Shown one piece after another: positions 1 through 8,434 of a stretch of DNA of 64,000 nucleotides; positions within the stretch are counted from its first letter, which is position 1; each line of letters starts with the position of its first letter. The stretch covers positions 868,001-932,000 of the forward strand of contig CAWHGF010000007.1 in the NCBI GenBank assembly GCA_963828825.1, written 5' to 3'. The stretch comes from Bog-473 sp963828825. GTDB taxonomy: Bacteria; Actinomycetota; Acidimicrobiia; Acidimicrobiales; RAAP-2. A model generated the notes under the pieces. It did not search any database, had not been told where the DNA came from, and was given only the letters and a program-made list of their open reading frames with translations. The translations under genes were made by a program, and so were the position numbers.

Positions 1-47
1 CGACCCCCAAGGTCCGGGCACCGGCGCCGCGCCGGCGGTGAGACAGG

Positions 48-728
48 TCACGTGCCGGTGGCGTCGCTGCGTGCCTCCTGCGCCGATCGCTCGTCGAGGC
101 GTGCGGCAAAGGTGGCCGCCTGAGTGCGCCGGGCCACGCCGAGTTTGGCCAGCAGGTTGGAGACGTAGTTCTTCACCGTCTTCTCGGCCAGGAACATCGC
201 GTCCGCGATCTGTCGGTTCGTGTACCCCTCCGCAACGAGATCGAGGATCCGCCGCTCCTGAGGAGTGAGGCTGGCCAGGCGCGGATCCATCTTCGGTCCC
301 TCGCGTAGCCGGTCGAGGACGCGTTCGGTCAAGGAGGGATCGAGCAGCGATTGGCCTGCTCCGGCGCGGCGGACCGTGTCGATGAGGTCGAGGCTGCCCA
401 CCTGCTTCAGGACGTAGCCCGCGGCCCCCGCCATGATGGAAGCGATGAGCGCCTCGTCGTCCGTGTAGGACGTCAGCATCACGCAGGCGATCTCCGGCGA
501 AGTCGATCGGATCTCGCGACAGACCTCGACGCCGCTGCCGTCGGGCAGCCGCACGTCAAGGATGGCCACCTTCGGCTTGGCGGCAGGAATGCGTGCCAGT
601 GCAGCGGCAACCGTGCCCGCTTCACCCACCACGTCAATGTCCTGATCGGCTTCGAGCAGGGCGCGCAAGCCGGTCCGGACGACCTCGTGGTCGTCGACGA
701 GGAACACGCCCAATGGCACGGTAGTCAT
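48..728 (-). CDS. devR: DevR/DosR-like NarL-family response regulator
   Basis: Two-component response regulator that should switch transcription on phosphorylation by a sensor kinase. The receiver domain (about residues 5-120) has the acidic pair D12-D13, phosphoacceptor D58 in ILDVRLPDGS, T86 and K108. A LuxR-type helix-turn-helix follows (about 153-208, with LTPQERRILDLVAEG and FLAEKTVKNYVSNLLAKLG), which matches mycobacterial DevR/DosR closely in wording and length (226 aa). It is divergent from a universal stress protein gene, the classic kind of DosR target, so control of that gene is likely. No partner histidine kinase lies in the window. The family is certain; orthology with DosR (hypoxia/NO dormancy control) is inferred from sequence resemblance and context. 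Confidence 0.9.
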   Translation of the reverse strand: MTTVPLGVFLVDDHEVVRTGLRALLEADQDIDVVGEAGTVAAALARIPAAKPKVAILDVRLPDGSGVEVCREIRSTSPEIACVMLTSYTDDEALIASIMAGAAGYVLKQVGSLDLIDTVRRAGAGQSLLDPSLTERVLDRLREGPKMDPRLASLTPQERRILDLVAEGYTNRQIADAMFLAEKTVKNYVSNLLAKLGVARRTQAATFAARLDERSAQEARSDATGT

Positions 729-895
729 CTTCGCATTCCGGCCCCATGACTGCGACTCGCTGGGAGGTGCCGCGCCGGACCCTCGATAAGCTCACCGGCG
801 GTGCGGTCCCCTTGTTCCACGCTTCGCCGACGGCACCCGGCGACAGAGATGGGGCTGCGGGCAAGCCCGCAACCCAGGATGGAGGCTGCAGAGCA

Positions 896-1342
896 ATGAC
901 CGCGGAACCGTCACGGGAAACGAGCAGGATCGTCGTCGGCCTCGACGGTTCGGCCTCCTCCTTCGAGGCCCTGTCGTGGGCGGCCCGCCAGGCCGTCATG
1001 ACCGGGAGCAGCCTCGAGATCGTGATGACATGGGAGTGGCCGTCGAGTTACGGCTGGGCCGTGCCGGTCCCAGACGACTTCGATCCCGAGGCGGATGTGC
1101 AGCGGACACTCGACACCGCCGTCGCCGGGGTGCGGGCTGAGCATCCCGACCTGCGGGTGGACCGCCGGGTGATCAGCGGGCATCCCGCACCGATCCTCGT
1201 CGAAGCCTCCGAGGGCGCCGATCTCCTGGTCGTCGGCAGCCGCGGCCACGGTGAGTTCGTCGGCATGCTCATCGGCTCGGTCAGCGAACACTGCGCGGCG
1301 AACGCACGCTGTCCCGTTCTCATACACCGCACCGCCCCCTAG
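896..1342 (+). CDS. Universal stress protein (UspA family)
   Basis: Single-domain universal stress protein of 148 aa, a cytoplasmic ATP-binding stress protein. It opens with the usual beta strand (RIVVGLDGSASS) and carries the nucleotide-binding pattern G-x2-G-x9-G-S in GSRGHGEFVGMLIGSVS near the C-terminus, followed by CPVLI. I chose the ATG at 896 because GGAGG lies 10 bases upstream at 881-885; the open frame extends upstream to 746 without domain content. A 14-base inverted repeat (GCGGGC-AA-GCCCGC, 857-870) sits in the probable leader. It is divergent from the DevR-like regulator and is plausibly its target, although I found no DosR box. Confidence 0.88.
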   Translation: MTAEPSRETSRIVVGLDGSASSFEALSWAARQAVMTGSSLEIVMTWEWPSSYGWAVPVPDDFDPEADVQRTLDTAVAGVRAEHPDLRVDRRVISGHPAPILVEASEGADLLVVGSRGHGEFVGMLIGSVSEHCAANARCPVLIHRTAP

Positions 1343-1384
1343 GGCTCCCATACCCCGCAGGCTCCTCCGCGGCGCGGTGCCCCG

Positions 1385-2424
1385 TCAGGGCCCCGCCGCG
1401 GTGTGCACGTTCTCAAGGGCACGCCGGCGCGCCGCGCCGTCTGAGCGAAGCTGGGCGAGCCCGGGGCCGCCGGTCGTCGGTGCTGGCACCTGACGGCGCC
1501 CACCGAGGAGCGCGCCCAGTGTCGCCTCCACCGACACCGTCAGAGCAGCCGCGTCGTACCCGCCTTCCAGGAAGAGGGCGAGCCGGCCCGGCCGGGGCGC
1601 AAACTCGTGCACGATGCGAGCCAGCTCGGCGAAGTCCCCGCTCGAGAGCTGCAGGTCGCTGAGCGGGTCGTCCCGGTGGGCGTCGAACCCGCAGGAGACC
1701 AGCACCCAGTCCGGTCCGAATTCCTCGATGGTGGCCCGCGCCTCCTGGTCGAGCGCGGCCCGCACCACATCGCCGGTCGCCCCCGGAGGCAACGGGAGGT
1801 TGAGGGTGAGGCCGGGCGCCGCCGGGCCGCCGACCTCGTCGGGGCGGCCCGTGCCCGGGTAGAGGGGATGCTGGTGCGTCGAGACGTAGAGCACGTCGGG
1901 GTCGTCCCAGAAGATGTCCTGGGTGCCGTTCCCGTGATGCACGTCCCAGTCCACGATCAGGACCCGTTCCCCGAGCGCCGTGCGCGATGCCGCGGCTACG
2001 GCCACGTTGTTGACGAGGCAGAACCCCATGGCGCGGTCGGCGGTGGCGTGATGGCCGGGTGGCCGGACGGGGACGAAGGCGACGCCCTCGCCGCGCTGGT
2101 CGAGCTCACCCAGCGCGGCCAGACCGGCCCCCGCCCGCGCCGCGCCGCGGCCCACGAGTCCGGCCGCGCGTAGGTGTCGGCGTCGATGTCCCCGCCTCCC
2201 GCAGCGCAGAACGATGCGAGCCGGGCGAGGTAGTCGCGGTCATGGACCCGCGCCAGCTCGTCCATGGACGCCTCGTGGAACACCAGGGGCACGACCTCGT
2301 GCTCAGGCCCCAGCGCGCGCACGCCGTCCATGACGGCGACCAGGCGCGACGGCCGCTCGGGATGGCGAGCGCCGCCGTCGTGCTCGGAGAGCCCCGACGG
2401 CCCGGCGACGACGAGCGTCGTCAT
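1385..2424 (-). pseudogene. Histone deacetylase / acetoin-utilization family protein, one frameshift
   Basis: Zinc amidohydrolase of the HDAC superfamily (class II-like; AcuC and acetylpolyamine amidohydrolase relatives), which would deacetylate lysine or polyamine substrates. The gene is split over two frames. The N-terminal half (ATG 2424 to about 2150) has HPERPSRL and HDRDYLARL. The C-terminal half (about 2150 to 1385) has RPPGHHA, the zinc/catalytic motif DWDVHHGNGTQ, SCGFDAHRDDPL and EGGYD. The halves join smoothly at PDSWAAA / ARAGAGLAAL if one base is restored in the G/C-rich run near 2140-2155. All active-site motifs are intact, so a sequence-level deletion of one base is more likely than a true pseudogene. 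A ribosome site (GGAGGG) precedes ATG 2424. Confidence 0.8.
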
Positions 2425-2565
2425 CCGGGAACCCTCCGGGGCCGGCGCCCATGAACGGGCGAACGGGGCGGCGTGGCAGGCATGGTCTCTCCTCGTCCAT
2501 CAACATGCTACGGGAGCGCCCTCGCGGGCCGCCCCGGCACCGGCACACGCCGGCTCCACCCGCCC

Positions 2566-2571
2566 TACGCT
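2566..2571 (+). promoter_or_regulatory. -10 element TACGCT, leaderless start
   Basis: TANNNT hexamer ending 8 bases before ATG 2580, with no Shine-Dalgarno sequence between. The predicted transcription start falls at or next to the start codon. No convincing -35 is seen. Confidence 0.45.
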
Positions 2572-2579
2572 GGCGCGCC

Positions 2580-3596
2580 ATGGTGGCCGTCATGAAGGCG
2601 TGGGTGGTCGACCGGCCCGGGCCGGTCGACGGCGACCCGCCTCCACTGGTGCAGGTCGACAGACCCGTGCCCGAACCGGGCCCCGGAGAGGTCCGGGTGC
2701 ACGTGCGGGCATGCGGCGTATGCCGGACGGACCTCCATCTCACCGAGGGTGACCTGGTCCCCCGCCGCCCGCGGATGACGCCGGGGCACGAGATCGTCGG
2801 GGTGGTCGACCGGCTCGGCCCCGGGAGCACGCGCTGGAGGGAGGGCGACCGCATCGGGGTGCCCTGGCTGGCTCACACCTGCGGGAAATGCCGTTTCTGC
2901 CTGTCCGGCCGCGAGAATCTCTGCACCGATCCGCGCTTCACCGGCTGGGACGTCGAAGGTGGGTACGCGGAGTACGCCGTGGTGGACGAGTCCTACGCCT
3001 ACGCACTGCCCGAGGAGTTCGACGACGTGGAGGTCGCACCGTTGCTCTGTGCCGGGATCATCGGCTACCGCGCCTTGCTGCGGGCCGATCTTCCCAAGGA
3101 GGGCCGGCTCGGCATCTACGGGTTCGGTGGCTCCGCCCACCTCACGGCCCAGGTGGCCCTGGCCCACGGTGCCCGGGTCCATGTCATGACCCGCTCGCGG
3201 GAGGCGCAGCAGCTGGCGCTCGAGCTGGGAGTCGCCAGTGCGGGAAACGCGGACGCCCCACCGCCGGAGCCGCTGGACTCTGCCATCCTGTTCGCGCCGG
3301 TCGGAACCCTCGTCCCGCCCGCGCTGGCCGCATTGGACCGGGGCGGGACGCTGGCCGTGGCCGGGATCTATCTGAGCGACATCCCCGCCCTCAACTACGA
3401 GCGGCACCTCTTCGAGGAGAGGACCCTGCGGAGCGTGACGGCCAACACGCGGCGCGACGGGGAGGAGTTCCTGGCCGAGGCCGCCCGGATCCACCTCCGC
3501 GTCTCGGCGGTGCCCTACCCGATGGCGCGCGCCGACGCCGCCCTGCGGGACCTGCGCGACGACCGCGTCAACGGCGCCGCGGTCCTCGTTGCCTGA
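2580..3596 (+). CDS. Zinc-dependent alcohol dehydrogenase
   Basis: Medium-chain zinc alcohol dehydrogenase (338 aa) that oxidises alcohols or reduces aldehydes with NAD(P). The catalytic zinc site is visible in ACGVCRTDLHL and TPGHEIVG, and the structural zinc in the four-cysteine lobe CGKCRFCLSGRENLC. The Rossmann segment reads GIYGFGGSAHLTAQVAL. The start could be ATG 2580 or ATG 2592 (MKAWVV, the usual family start); neither has a ribosome site, and a -10-like TACGCT just upstream of 2580 favours a leaderless message. It faces the HDAC-family gene divergently. Substrate unknown. Confidence 0.88.
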   Translation: MVAVMKAWVVDRPGPVDGDPPPLVQVDRPVPEPGPGEVRVHVRACGVCRTDLHLTEGDLVPRRPRMTPGHEIVGVVDRLGPGSTRWREGDRIGVPWLAHTCGKCRFCLSGRENLCTDPRFTGWDVEGGYAEYAVVDESYAYALPEEFDDVEVAPLLCAGIIGYRALLRADLPKEGRLGIYGFGGSAHLTAQVALAHGARVHVMTRSREAQQLALELGVASAGNADAPPPEPLDSAILFAPVGTLVPPALAALDRGGTLAVAGIYLSDIPALNYERHLFEERTLRSVTANTRRDGEEFLAEAARIHLRVSAVPYPMARADAALRDLRDDRVNGAAVLVA

Positions 3597-3685
3597 CCGG
3601 CGCCCAAACCCATGGATCGACCGGCGACAATCGGAGGAAGGCATCCGGAAGCCCAGGCTTAGACCTACGCTGACCTGCGGAAACA

Positions 3686-3704
3686 CCTCTGGGAAATCCA
3701 GAGG
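3686..3704. terminator. Stem-loop between convergent genes
   Basis: Perfect 7-bp inverted repeat CCTCTGG / CCAGAGG around the 5-base loop GAAAT, lying between the convergent ends of the alcohol dehydrogenase (3596) and the Nudix gene (3885). There is no T-tract, so the terminator role is inferred from position and symmetry. The rest of the 288-base gap holds nothing else I recognise. Confidence 0.4.
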
Positions 3705-3884
3705 CGCCGACGGTGCCCCAGCCGATTCACGTCAAAGCGCTGTCACAGGGCCCTTGGCGATAGGTCCTGGAGCTCTCGACTGGGGCACGCACGCCGGCAG
3801 TGCGATCAGGCGGTAGATCGCTCTGCTCATTATTCCCGATCCCGGGGCCCCTAAACACGGAAATTCAGGAAATTTTGGATGCGT

Positions 3885-4322
3885 TTAGATGACGGGTTCG
3901 ACCTGGTCGGCTGCCATGAGGACGGCCACCAGCTCTCTGTCCCGGGAGTACGTCAGCAGACGGGCCGCATCCTCGAGGCTCAACCACTGCAACTCGTCGA
4001 CCTCCTCGTTGGGTGTGAAGGACCCCTCTTCGGCCGCCATGATCCAGTAGGCCACCGCCTTCGGCCGACCCTTCCGGTCGACGTACTCGGTGTGGCCGAT
4101 GAAGCGGAGGAGGCGGCAGGCCATACCCGTCTCTTCCCGTACCTCGCGCAACGCGGCCATCTCGAAGGTCTCCCCCGCCTCGAGCTTCCCCTTGGGGAAG
4201 GACCAGTCGTGCTGCACCGGCCGGTGCACGACGACCATCTCGAGGAGCTCGCCCCGCCGACGCACCACCAACCCGCCGGCCGCCTGGACCACGTCTGTTG
4301 GGGAAGGGAGCTCGGCTGTCAT
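3885..4322 (-). CDS. Nudix hydrolase (MutT/DIPP-like)
   Basis: Small Nudix pyrophosphohydrolase (145 aa) that cleaves nucleoside-diphosphate-linked compounds. The complete Nudix box G-x5-E-x7-REVREETGM spans residues 45-67, with FPKGKLEAGE leading in. It starts MTAELPSP at 4322; the frame stays open upstream only because it is antisense to the next gene. A -10-like TAACCT lies on the minus strand at 4350-4345, giving a 22-base leader. It is divergent from a CYTH-CHAD protein, a pairing that suggests polyphosphate or inositol-phosphate metabolism; diadenosine- or diphosphoinositol-type substrates are the inference. Confidence 0.88.
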   Translation of the reverse strand: MTAELPSPTDVVQAAGGLVVRRRGELLEMVVVHRPVQHDWSFPKGKLEAGETFEMAALREVREETGMACRLLRFIGHTEYVDRKGRPKAVAYWIMAAEEGSFTPNEEVDELQWLSLEDAARLLTYSRDRELVAVLMAADQVEPVI

Positions 4323-4414
4323 CGCTCGTCGCGCCACCGGTCGCAGGTTACCGTCGCGGGCCCGGCCATTCGCGGCAATCGCGGCCACCCCGGAATCGCG
4401 AAGAAGGCCCGCTG

Positions 4415-4420
4415 TAGCCT
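4415..4420 (+). promoter_or_regulatory. -10 element TAGCCT, leaderless start
   Basis: TAGCCT ends 7 bases before ATG 4428, with no ribosome-binding site between. This fits leaderless transcription of the CYTH-CHAD gene. Confidence 0.5.
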
Positions 4421-4427
4421 GAGCCCG

Positions 4428-6248
4428 ATGCCTGATTCGGAGGGACACGAGCCCGGCGACGACAAGTCCGTCGAGATCGAGTGGCAGTTCGACGCCCTTG
4501 ACCTGCGGCCGGTGGAGCGGTGGCTGGCCACCCTCCCCACACTCGCCATCGAGACCCGGGACGGTGGGACGGTGACCGCGCTCGCCCGCCCGCCACGGCG
4601 CCTGGTCGACTCCTATCTCGACACCGACGACTGGCGCCTGGCCCGCGCCGGCTTCGTCGTCCGCACCCGCCGCCGCGGCCGCCACGACGAGGTCACGCTG
4701 AAGGACAGCCAGCCCGCCGCGGGGAGCGGCCTGCGCCAGCGCCTGGAGGTCACCGAGGTCCTGCCCGCGCCCGGACTGGACGCGCTCGGCCCCGACGGTC
4801 CGGTCGGGCGTCGGCTGCGCGCCATCGTCGGCACGCACCGTCTCCATGAGGTGTTGCAGGTCCGCACCCGTCGTCGCCCCTTCGCGCTGCGGGTCGGCGG
4901 TCTCGAGGTCGCGGAGGTCGCGCTCGACGACACCATGATCGTCGTCGGGACCGGCCAGCGCCCCATGCATCTGCGGCGGGTCGAGGTCGAGGTCAACCCC
5001 AAGTGGCTCGATGCACTGGAGCCGATCGTGGAGCAGCTGCGCATATCGTGCGGGCTCCAGGCGGCGCACCTCTCCAAGTTCGAAGCAGGGCTGCTCGCTC
5101 TGGGTGAGGAGATCCCCGGCACGCCGGATCTCGGGCCGACCGACGTCAACGCCGGGTCCACCATGGGCGACCTCGCCTTCGCCGTGCTCCGGCGCCAGCT
5201 CGCCGTGTTGCGGGCCAAGGAGCCCGGCACGCGGCTCGGCGAGGATCCCGAGGAGCTGCACGACATGCGGGTGGCGACGCGCCGGCTGCGCGCCGCCCTC
5301 TCGCTCTTCGAGGGCGTACTGCCCGTCCGCGCCCAGGCCTTCCGGGAAGAGCTCGGTTGGCTGGGGAGGCTGCTCGGCGCCGTGCGCGACCTGGACGTGC
5401 AGCTGCAGGGTCTGGCGGACATGTCCTCCGGCGTCGCCGACATGCATGTGGGACCCGAATTCGCCCGCCACGACCCCCTGGCCGAATTGGCGGCGCTCCT
5501 CGAGCGCGAGCGCGCGGGCGCCCGCGCCGACATGTTGAGCGGGCTCGACTCGGTCCGCTGGGATCGCCTGGGCAAGGGGCTGACCACCATGGCCCAACAG
5601 GGACCCGCCCGCCGCTCGTTGGCCACCAGGATCCCGGCCGAGGTCGGTCTGCCCGATCTGGTCCTGGCGCGTCACGCCAAAGTCGCCAAGGCGGCCAAGC
5701 GGGCCCGCCGGTCCGGTGTCGTATCGGACTTCCATGCCTTGCGCATCCGGTGCAAGCGACTGCGCTATGCGCTCGAGTTCAGCGGCGACGTGTACGGCGG
5801 CCGTACCTCCCGCTTCGTACGCGAGCTCACCGTGCTGCAGGACGAGCTCGGCGAAATGCAGGACGCCGAGGTGGCGTCGATCCAATTGGCCGCTCTGGCC
5901 ACGGGGAACGCGCGCCTACCCGCCGCCACCATCTTCGTGATGGGCGGCGTCGCCGAACGGCAGCGGCGGAAGGTCAACCGGCTCCTCAAACGACTGCCCC
6001 AGGAACTGCCCCGCACCAGGGGACGGGCCTGGCGTGAGCTCCGCGAACTCATGGAGCGTCGTCAGGCAGAGGCGGTGGCGGCACGGCCGCCCATCCGCAC
6101 CGCGCTGCGCGCCCTCCCCCGGCCACAACCCGAAGCTGAGCCGTCGGGGGCGCCGGCGCCCGGCCCGAATCGCGAGGCGATGCACCCCGCCGCGGGCCCG
6201 GGGCTCACGGCCCTGGCGCCCCCGTCCCTATCAGGCCAGGGTGAATGA
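4428..6248 (+). CDS. CYTH and CHAD domain protein
   Basis: Fusion of an N-terminal CYTH (triphosphate tunnel) domain, about residues 15-215, with a C-terminal CHAD domain, about 245-520, where conserved histidine and basic residues bind polyphosphate (HDMRVATRRLRAALSLFEG; DFHALRIRCKRLRYALE). The protein is 606 aa with a proline-rich tail. CYTH domains normally begin with ExExK; here the segment reads EIEWQF, so the lysine is replaced by glutamine, while later basic residues (VRTRRRGRHDEVTLK) remain. It probably acts on or binds inorganic polyphosphate. Its last 18 bases overlap the convergent EthD gene. Confidence 0.9.
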   Translation: MPDSEGHEPGDDKSVEIEWQFDALDLRPVERWLATLPTLAIETRDGGTVTALARPPRRLVDSYLDTDDWRLARAGFVVRTRRRGRHDEVTLKDSQPAAGSGLRQRLEVTEVLPAPGLDALGPDGPVGRRLRAIVGTHRLHEVLQVRTRRRPFALRVGGLEVAEVALDDTMIVVGTGQRPMHLRRVEVEVNPKWLDALEPIVEQLRISCGLQAAHLSKFEAGLLALGEEIPGTPDLGPTDVNAGSTMGDLAFAVLRRQLAVLRAKEPGTRLGEDPEELHDMRVATRRLRAALSLFEGVLPVRAQAFREELGWLGRLLGAVRDLDVQLQGLADMSSGVADMHVGPEFARHDPLAELAALLERERAGARADMLSGLDSVRWDRLGKGLTTMAQQGPARRSLATRIPAEVGLPDLVLARHAKVAKAAKRARRSGVVSDFHALRIRCKRLRYALEFSGDVYGGRTSRFVRELTVLQDELGEMQDAEVASIQLAALATGNARLPAATIFVMGGVAERQRRKVNRLLKRLPQELPRTRGRAWRELRELMERRQAEAVAARPPIRTALRALPRPQPEAEPSGAPAPGPNREAMHPAAGPGLTALAPPSLSGQGE

Positions 6249-6599
6249 GGCCGCGTCGTCTCCCATGACGACGCGTGGATGCTCGGTCACGATGAAGTGC
6301 AGCTGGTCGGTGTCGAGGAAGTTGCCGATGTCGGCCCAGATGTCAGGGAAGTCGGGCTCGGCCATGTGCGCCCTGTACGCGTCCATGCTCTCGAACCACT
6401 GCACCGTGACCCCGTCGAATCCGGCATCGTCGTCACCGCTGTAGTCGTCGAGCGGGCGGGGGTGCTGCTCGTAGCGCACGACATGGCTGCCGCTCTTGGT
6501 CGACTTGATCAGCGGACCGTGGACGTCCTGCCAATAGGCGTGGAACTCGGCGGGCGTGAGCCCGTCCTTGCGGCGCAGTAGGCACGTGAGCCTGACCAT
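6231..6599 (-). CDS. EthD domain protein
   Basis: EthD-type alpha/beta-barrel protein of 122 aa (MVRLTCLLRRKDGLTPAEFHAYW, then HGPLIKS and the C-terminal FIVTEHPRVV). The family includes small dimeric proteins linked to ether and polyketide degradation, but most members have unknown substrates. A strong ribosome site (AGGAGG, 5 bases before ATG 6599) and a -10-like TAGCCT at 6659-6654 precede it. The 3' end overlaps the convergent CYTH-CHAD gene by 18 bases. Confidence 0.8.
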   Translation of the reverse strand: MVRLTCLLRRKDGLTPAEFHAYWQDVHGPLIKSTKSGSHVVRYEQHPRPLDDYSGDDDAGFDGVTVQWFESMDAYRAHMAEPDFPDIWADIGNFLDTDQLHFIVTEHPRVVMGDDAASFTLA

Positions 6600-6676
6600 G
6601 GGACCTCCTGTCGGCTGCGGGTGCCGGCACGGTCGACCGACTCCGGCCTCCGCAGGCTATCGGCGCCCCCGGGACG

Positions 6677-8320
6677 TCAGGGGAGGGAGAGGGTCTGGCC
6701 GGAGCCCGAGCCGCTCGTGCCCACGCCCACCGAGACACCGCCCACCGAAACGGGCGGGGTGCTGGGGACCGGCGGCGCCGGGAGCGGTGCGGTCGCCGTT
6801 GTCGTGGTCGTAGTGGTCGTCGTGGTGGTACCGCTCGTCGGGCTGGTGCCGCTCGTCGGGCTGATACCGCTCGTCGGGCTGGTGCCGCTCGCGGAGTCGG
6901 CCGGAGTGTCGACGTTCAGAGGCGCCGCGCTGACCGACGGCGTCGTCACGGGCAGGCTCGGCGCCACCGGGTTTCCGCTCGTCCCGGGGGGGGTTGCCGG
7001 CAGCGACGGTGACGGTGACGTCGAGCCGGTTGCGCCGGCCGCGGTGGTCGTCACGCCGTCGAGGAGGGACGCGGTCCCGCCGGTGGCGCCGGCCGCGGTG
7101 GTCGTCACGGGCAGGCTTGGCACGCTCGCCACCGGGTTTCCGCTCGTCCCGGGAGGGGTTGCCGGCAGCGACGGTGACAGTGACGTCGAGCCGGTGGCGC
7201 CGGCCGCGGTGGTCGTCACGGTGGTCGTCACGCCGTCGAGGAGCGACGCGGTCCCGCCGGTGGCGCCGGCCGCGGTGGTCGTCACGCCGTCAAGGAGGGA
7301 CGCGGTCCCGGCGGTGGCGCCGGCCGCAGTGGTCGTCACTTCGTCGAGGAGCGAGGCGGTCCCGCCGGTGGCCCCGGTGGCGCCGGCCACGGCGGTCGTC
7401 ACGCCGTCGAGGAGCGACGCGGTCCCGCCGGTGGCCCCGGTGGTCGTCACTTCGTCGAGGAGCGACGCGGTCTCGCCGATGGCGCCGGTGGCGCCGGCCA
7501 CGGCGGTCGTCACGCCGTCGAGGAGCGACGCGGTCCCGCCGCTGGCGCCGGCCGCAGTGGTCGTCACTTCGTCGAGGAGCGACGCGGTCTCGCCGATGGC
7601 GGACAACGGTGAGGTGCCGACGGCGCTCAGTCCCGGCAGGCCCGGGGCCGGGAGACCGCCGGAGGGCACGGGAAGCGACGTGATCGGCAGGACCGGGCTC
7701 AGATCCGCCAACGTTCCCGTCAACTCTGATATCGCTCCTGTGAGCGAGGGGACGAGATCGGCGACGGCGCTCGTGGCGTCGGTCGACGCCGTGCCGACGC
7801 TGCCGACTGCGGTGGTGACGCTGTCGAGGACGCTCCCCAACCCGAGATCGCTCGGGGTGGCGGAGCTAGCCGGTCCCGTGCCCGCCGTCGTGCCGCCCGG
7901 GAGATCCGCCGGCGTACCCGCCGGCGAGTCCGTCCCGGCGATGATCCGCGGCGGTGGCGCGGCGCCCTGGGTGAGTGAGCCCGACAGCGACGAGAGCAAG
8001 ACCGTCCCCACCGCCGCCGTGCCGTCCGCCCACCAAGTAGCGTCGATGGCCTCGTTGGCCGCGGCGGCCGACGACTGGCCCGGTTCGGTCGAGGACGACA
8101 GTGAGTGTGCCGCCACGGGGTTGACGGCGAAGTACCCACCGAGACCGCCGAGAAAGGCGCCTGCCGCGGCGCAGGCCAACCCACCGGCTCCCACCAGGGC
8201 GGCGGTGCGATACCGCGTGAACCCCCCCGGTCCCTCGGTTCCCGCCGGGGCGTCCTCAACGGCCGCCCTCGTGCTGAACTCCGCCACCAGGATCTCGTCG
8301 AACACTTCGTCGAAGCTCAT
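6677..8320 (-). CDS. Membrane-anchored, repeat-rich surface protein
   Basis: Protein of 547 aa that I do not recognise as a named family. It has a short acidic cytoplasmic N-terminus (MSFDEVFDEILVAEF), one membrane segment near residues 45-70 (ALVGAGGLACAAAGAFLGG) and then about 470 residues of Ala/Gly/Ser/Thr/Pro-rich sequence outside the cell. The outer part contains eight copies of TASLLD(G/E)VTT in spacers of TAAGATGG type, a duplicated block ending PPGTSGNPVA, and a run of eleven threonines. No sorting signal ends it. GGAG precedes ATG 8320. It lies just downstream of a sortase gene on the same strand, so a cell-wall or stalk role is likely. Confidence 0.65.
   Translation of the reverse strand: MSFDEVFDEILVAEFSTRAAVEDAPAGTEGPGGFTRYRTAALVGAGGLACAAAGAFLGGLGGYFAVNPVAAHSLSSSTEPGQSSAAAANEAIDATWWADGTAAVGTVLLSSLSGSLTQGAAPPPRIIAGTDSPAGTPADLPGGTTAGTGPASSATPSDLGLGSVLDSVTTAVGSVGTASTDATSAVADLVPSLTGAISELTGTLADLSPVLPITSLPVPSGGLPAPGLPGLSAVGTSPLSAIGETASLLDEVTTTAAGASGGTASLLDGVTTAVAGATGAIGETASLLDEVTTTGATGGTASLLDGVTTAVAGATGATGGTASLLDEVTTTAAGATAGTASLLDGVTTTAAGATGGTASLLDGVTTTVTTTAAGATGSTSLSPSLPATPPGTSGNPVASVPSLPVTTTAAGATGGTASLLDGVTTTAAGATGSTSPSPSLPATPPGTSGNPVAPSLPVTTPSVSAAPLNVDTPADSASGTSPTSGISPTSGTSPTSGTTTTTTTTTTTATAPLPAPPVPSTPPVSVGGVSVGVGTSGSGSGQTLSLP
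7020..7600. repeat. Intragenic tandem repeats, 45-54 bp
   Basis: Imperfect direct repeats encoding TASLLD(G/E)VTT plus an Ala/Gly/Thr spacer inside the surface-protein gene on the minus strand. Eight copies can be counted in the translation. Unit length varies in steps of three bases, so copy number can change without breaking the frame. Confidence 0.8.
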
Positions 8321-8434
8321 CTGCGCCTCCGGCCTCCCACGACCCCGCCCGGGGTCTCATGATGGAAACGTCGATGCGCTGCGGACCTTGCGGCCAAGCA
8401 TGGGCCCGGTCCACCACTCCCGCGCCCTGGCCAA

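Noticed and set aside
729..895. DosR box upstream of the universal stress protein
   Set aside because: I looked for the GGGACTT-type palindrome between devR and the stress gene and found no acceptable match.
3885..5885. 666-codon minus-strand open frame
   Set aside because: Only the last 145 codons are a real gene (Nudix). The rest is antisense to the CYTH-CHAD gene and open because of high GC.
7020..7600. Possible CRISPR-like array
   Set aside because: Repeats are imperfect, vary in length by threes and encode an in-frame protein; there are no unique spacers and no cas genes.
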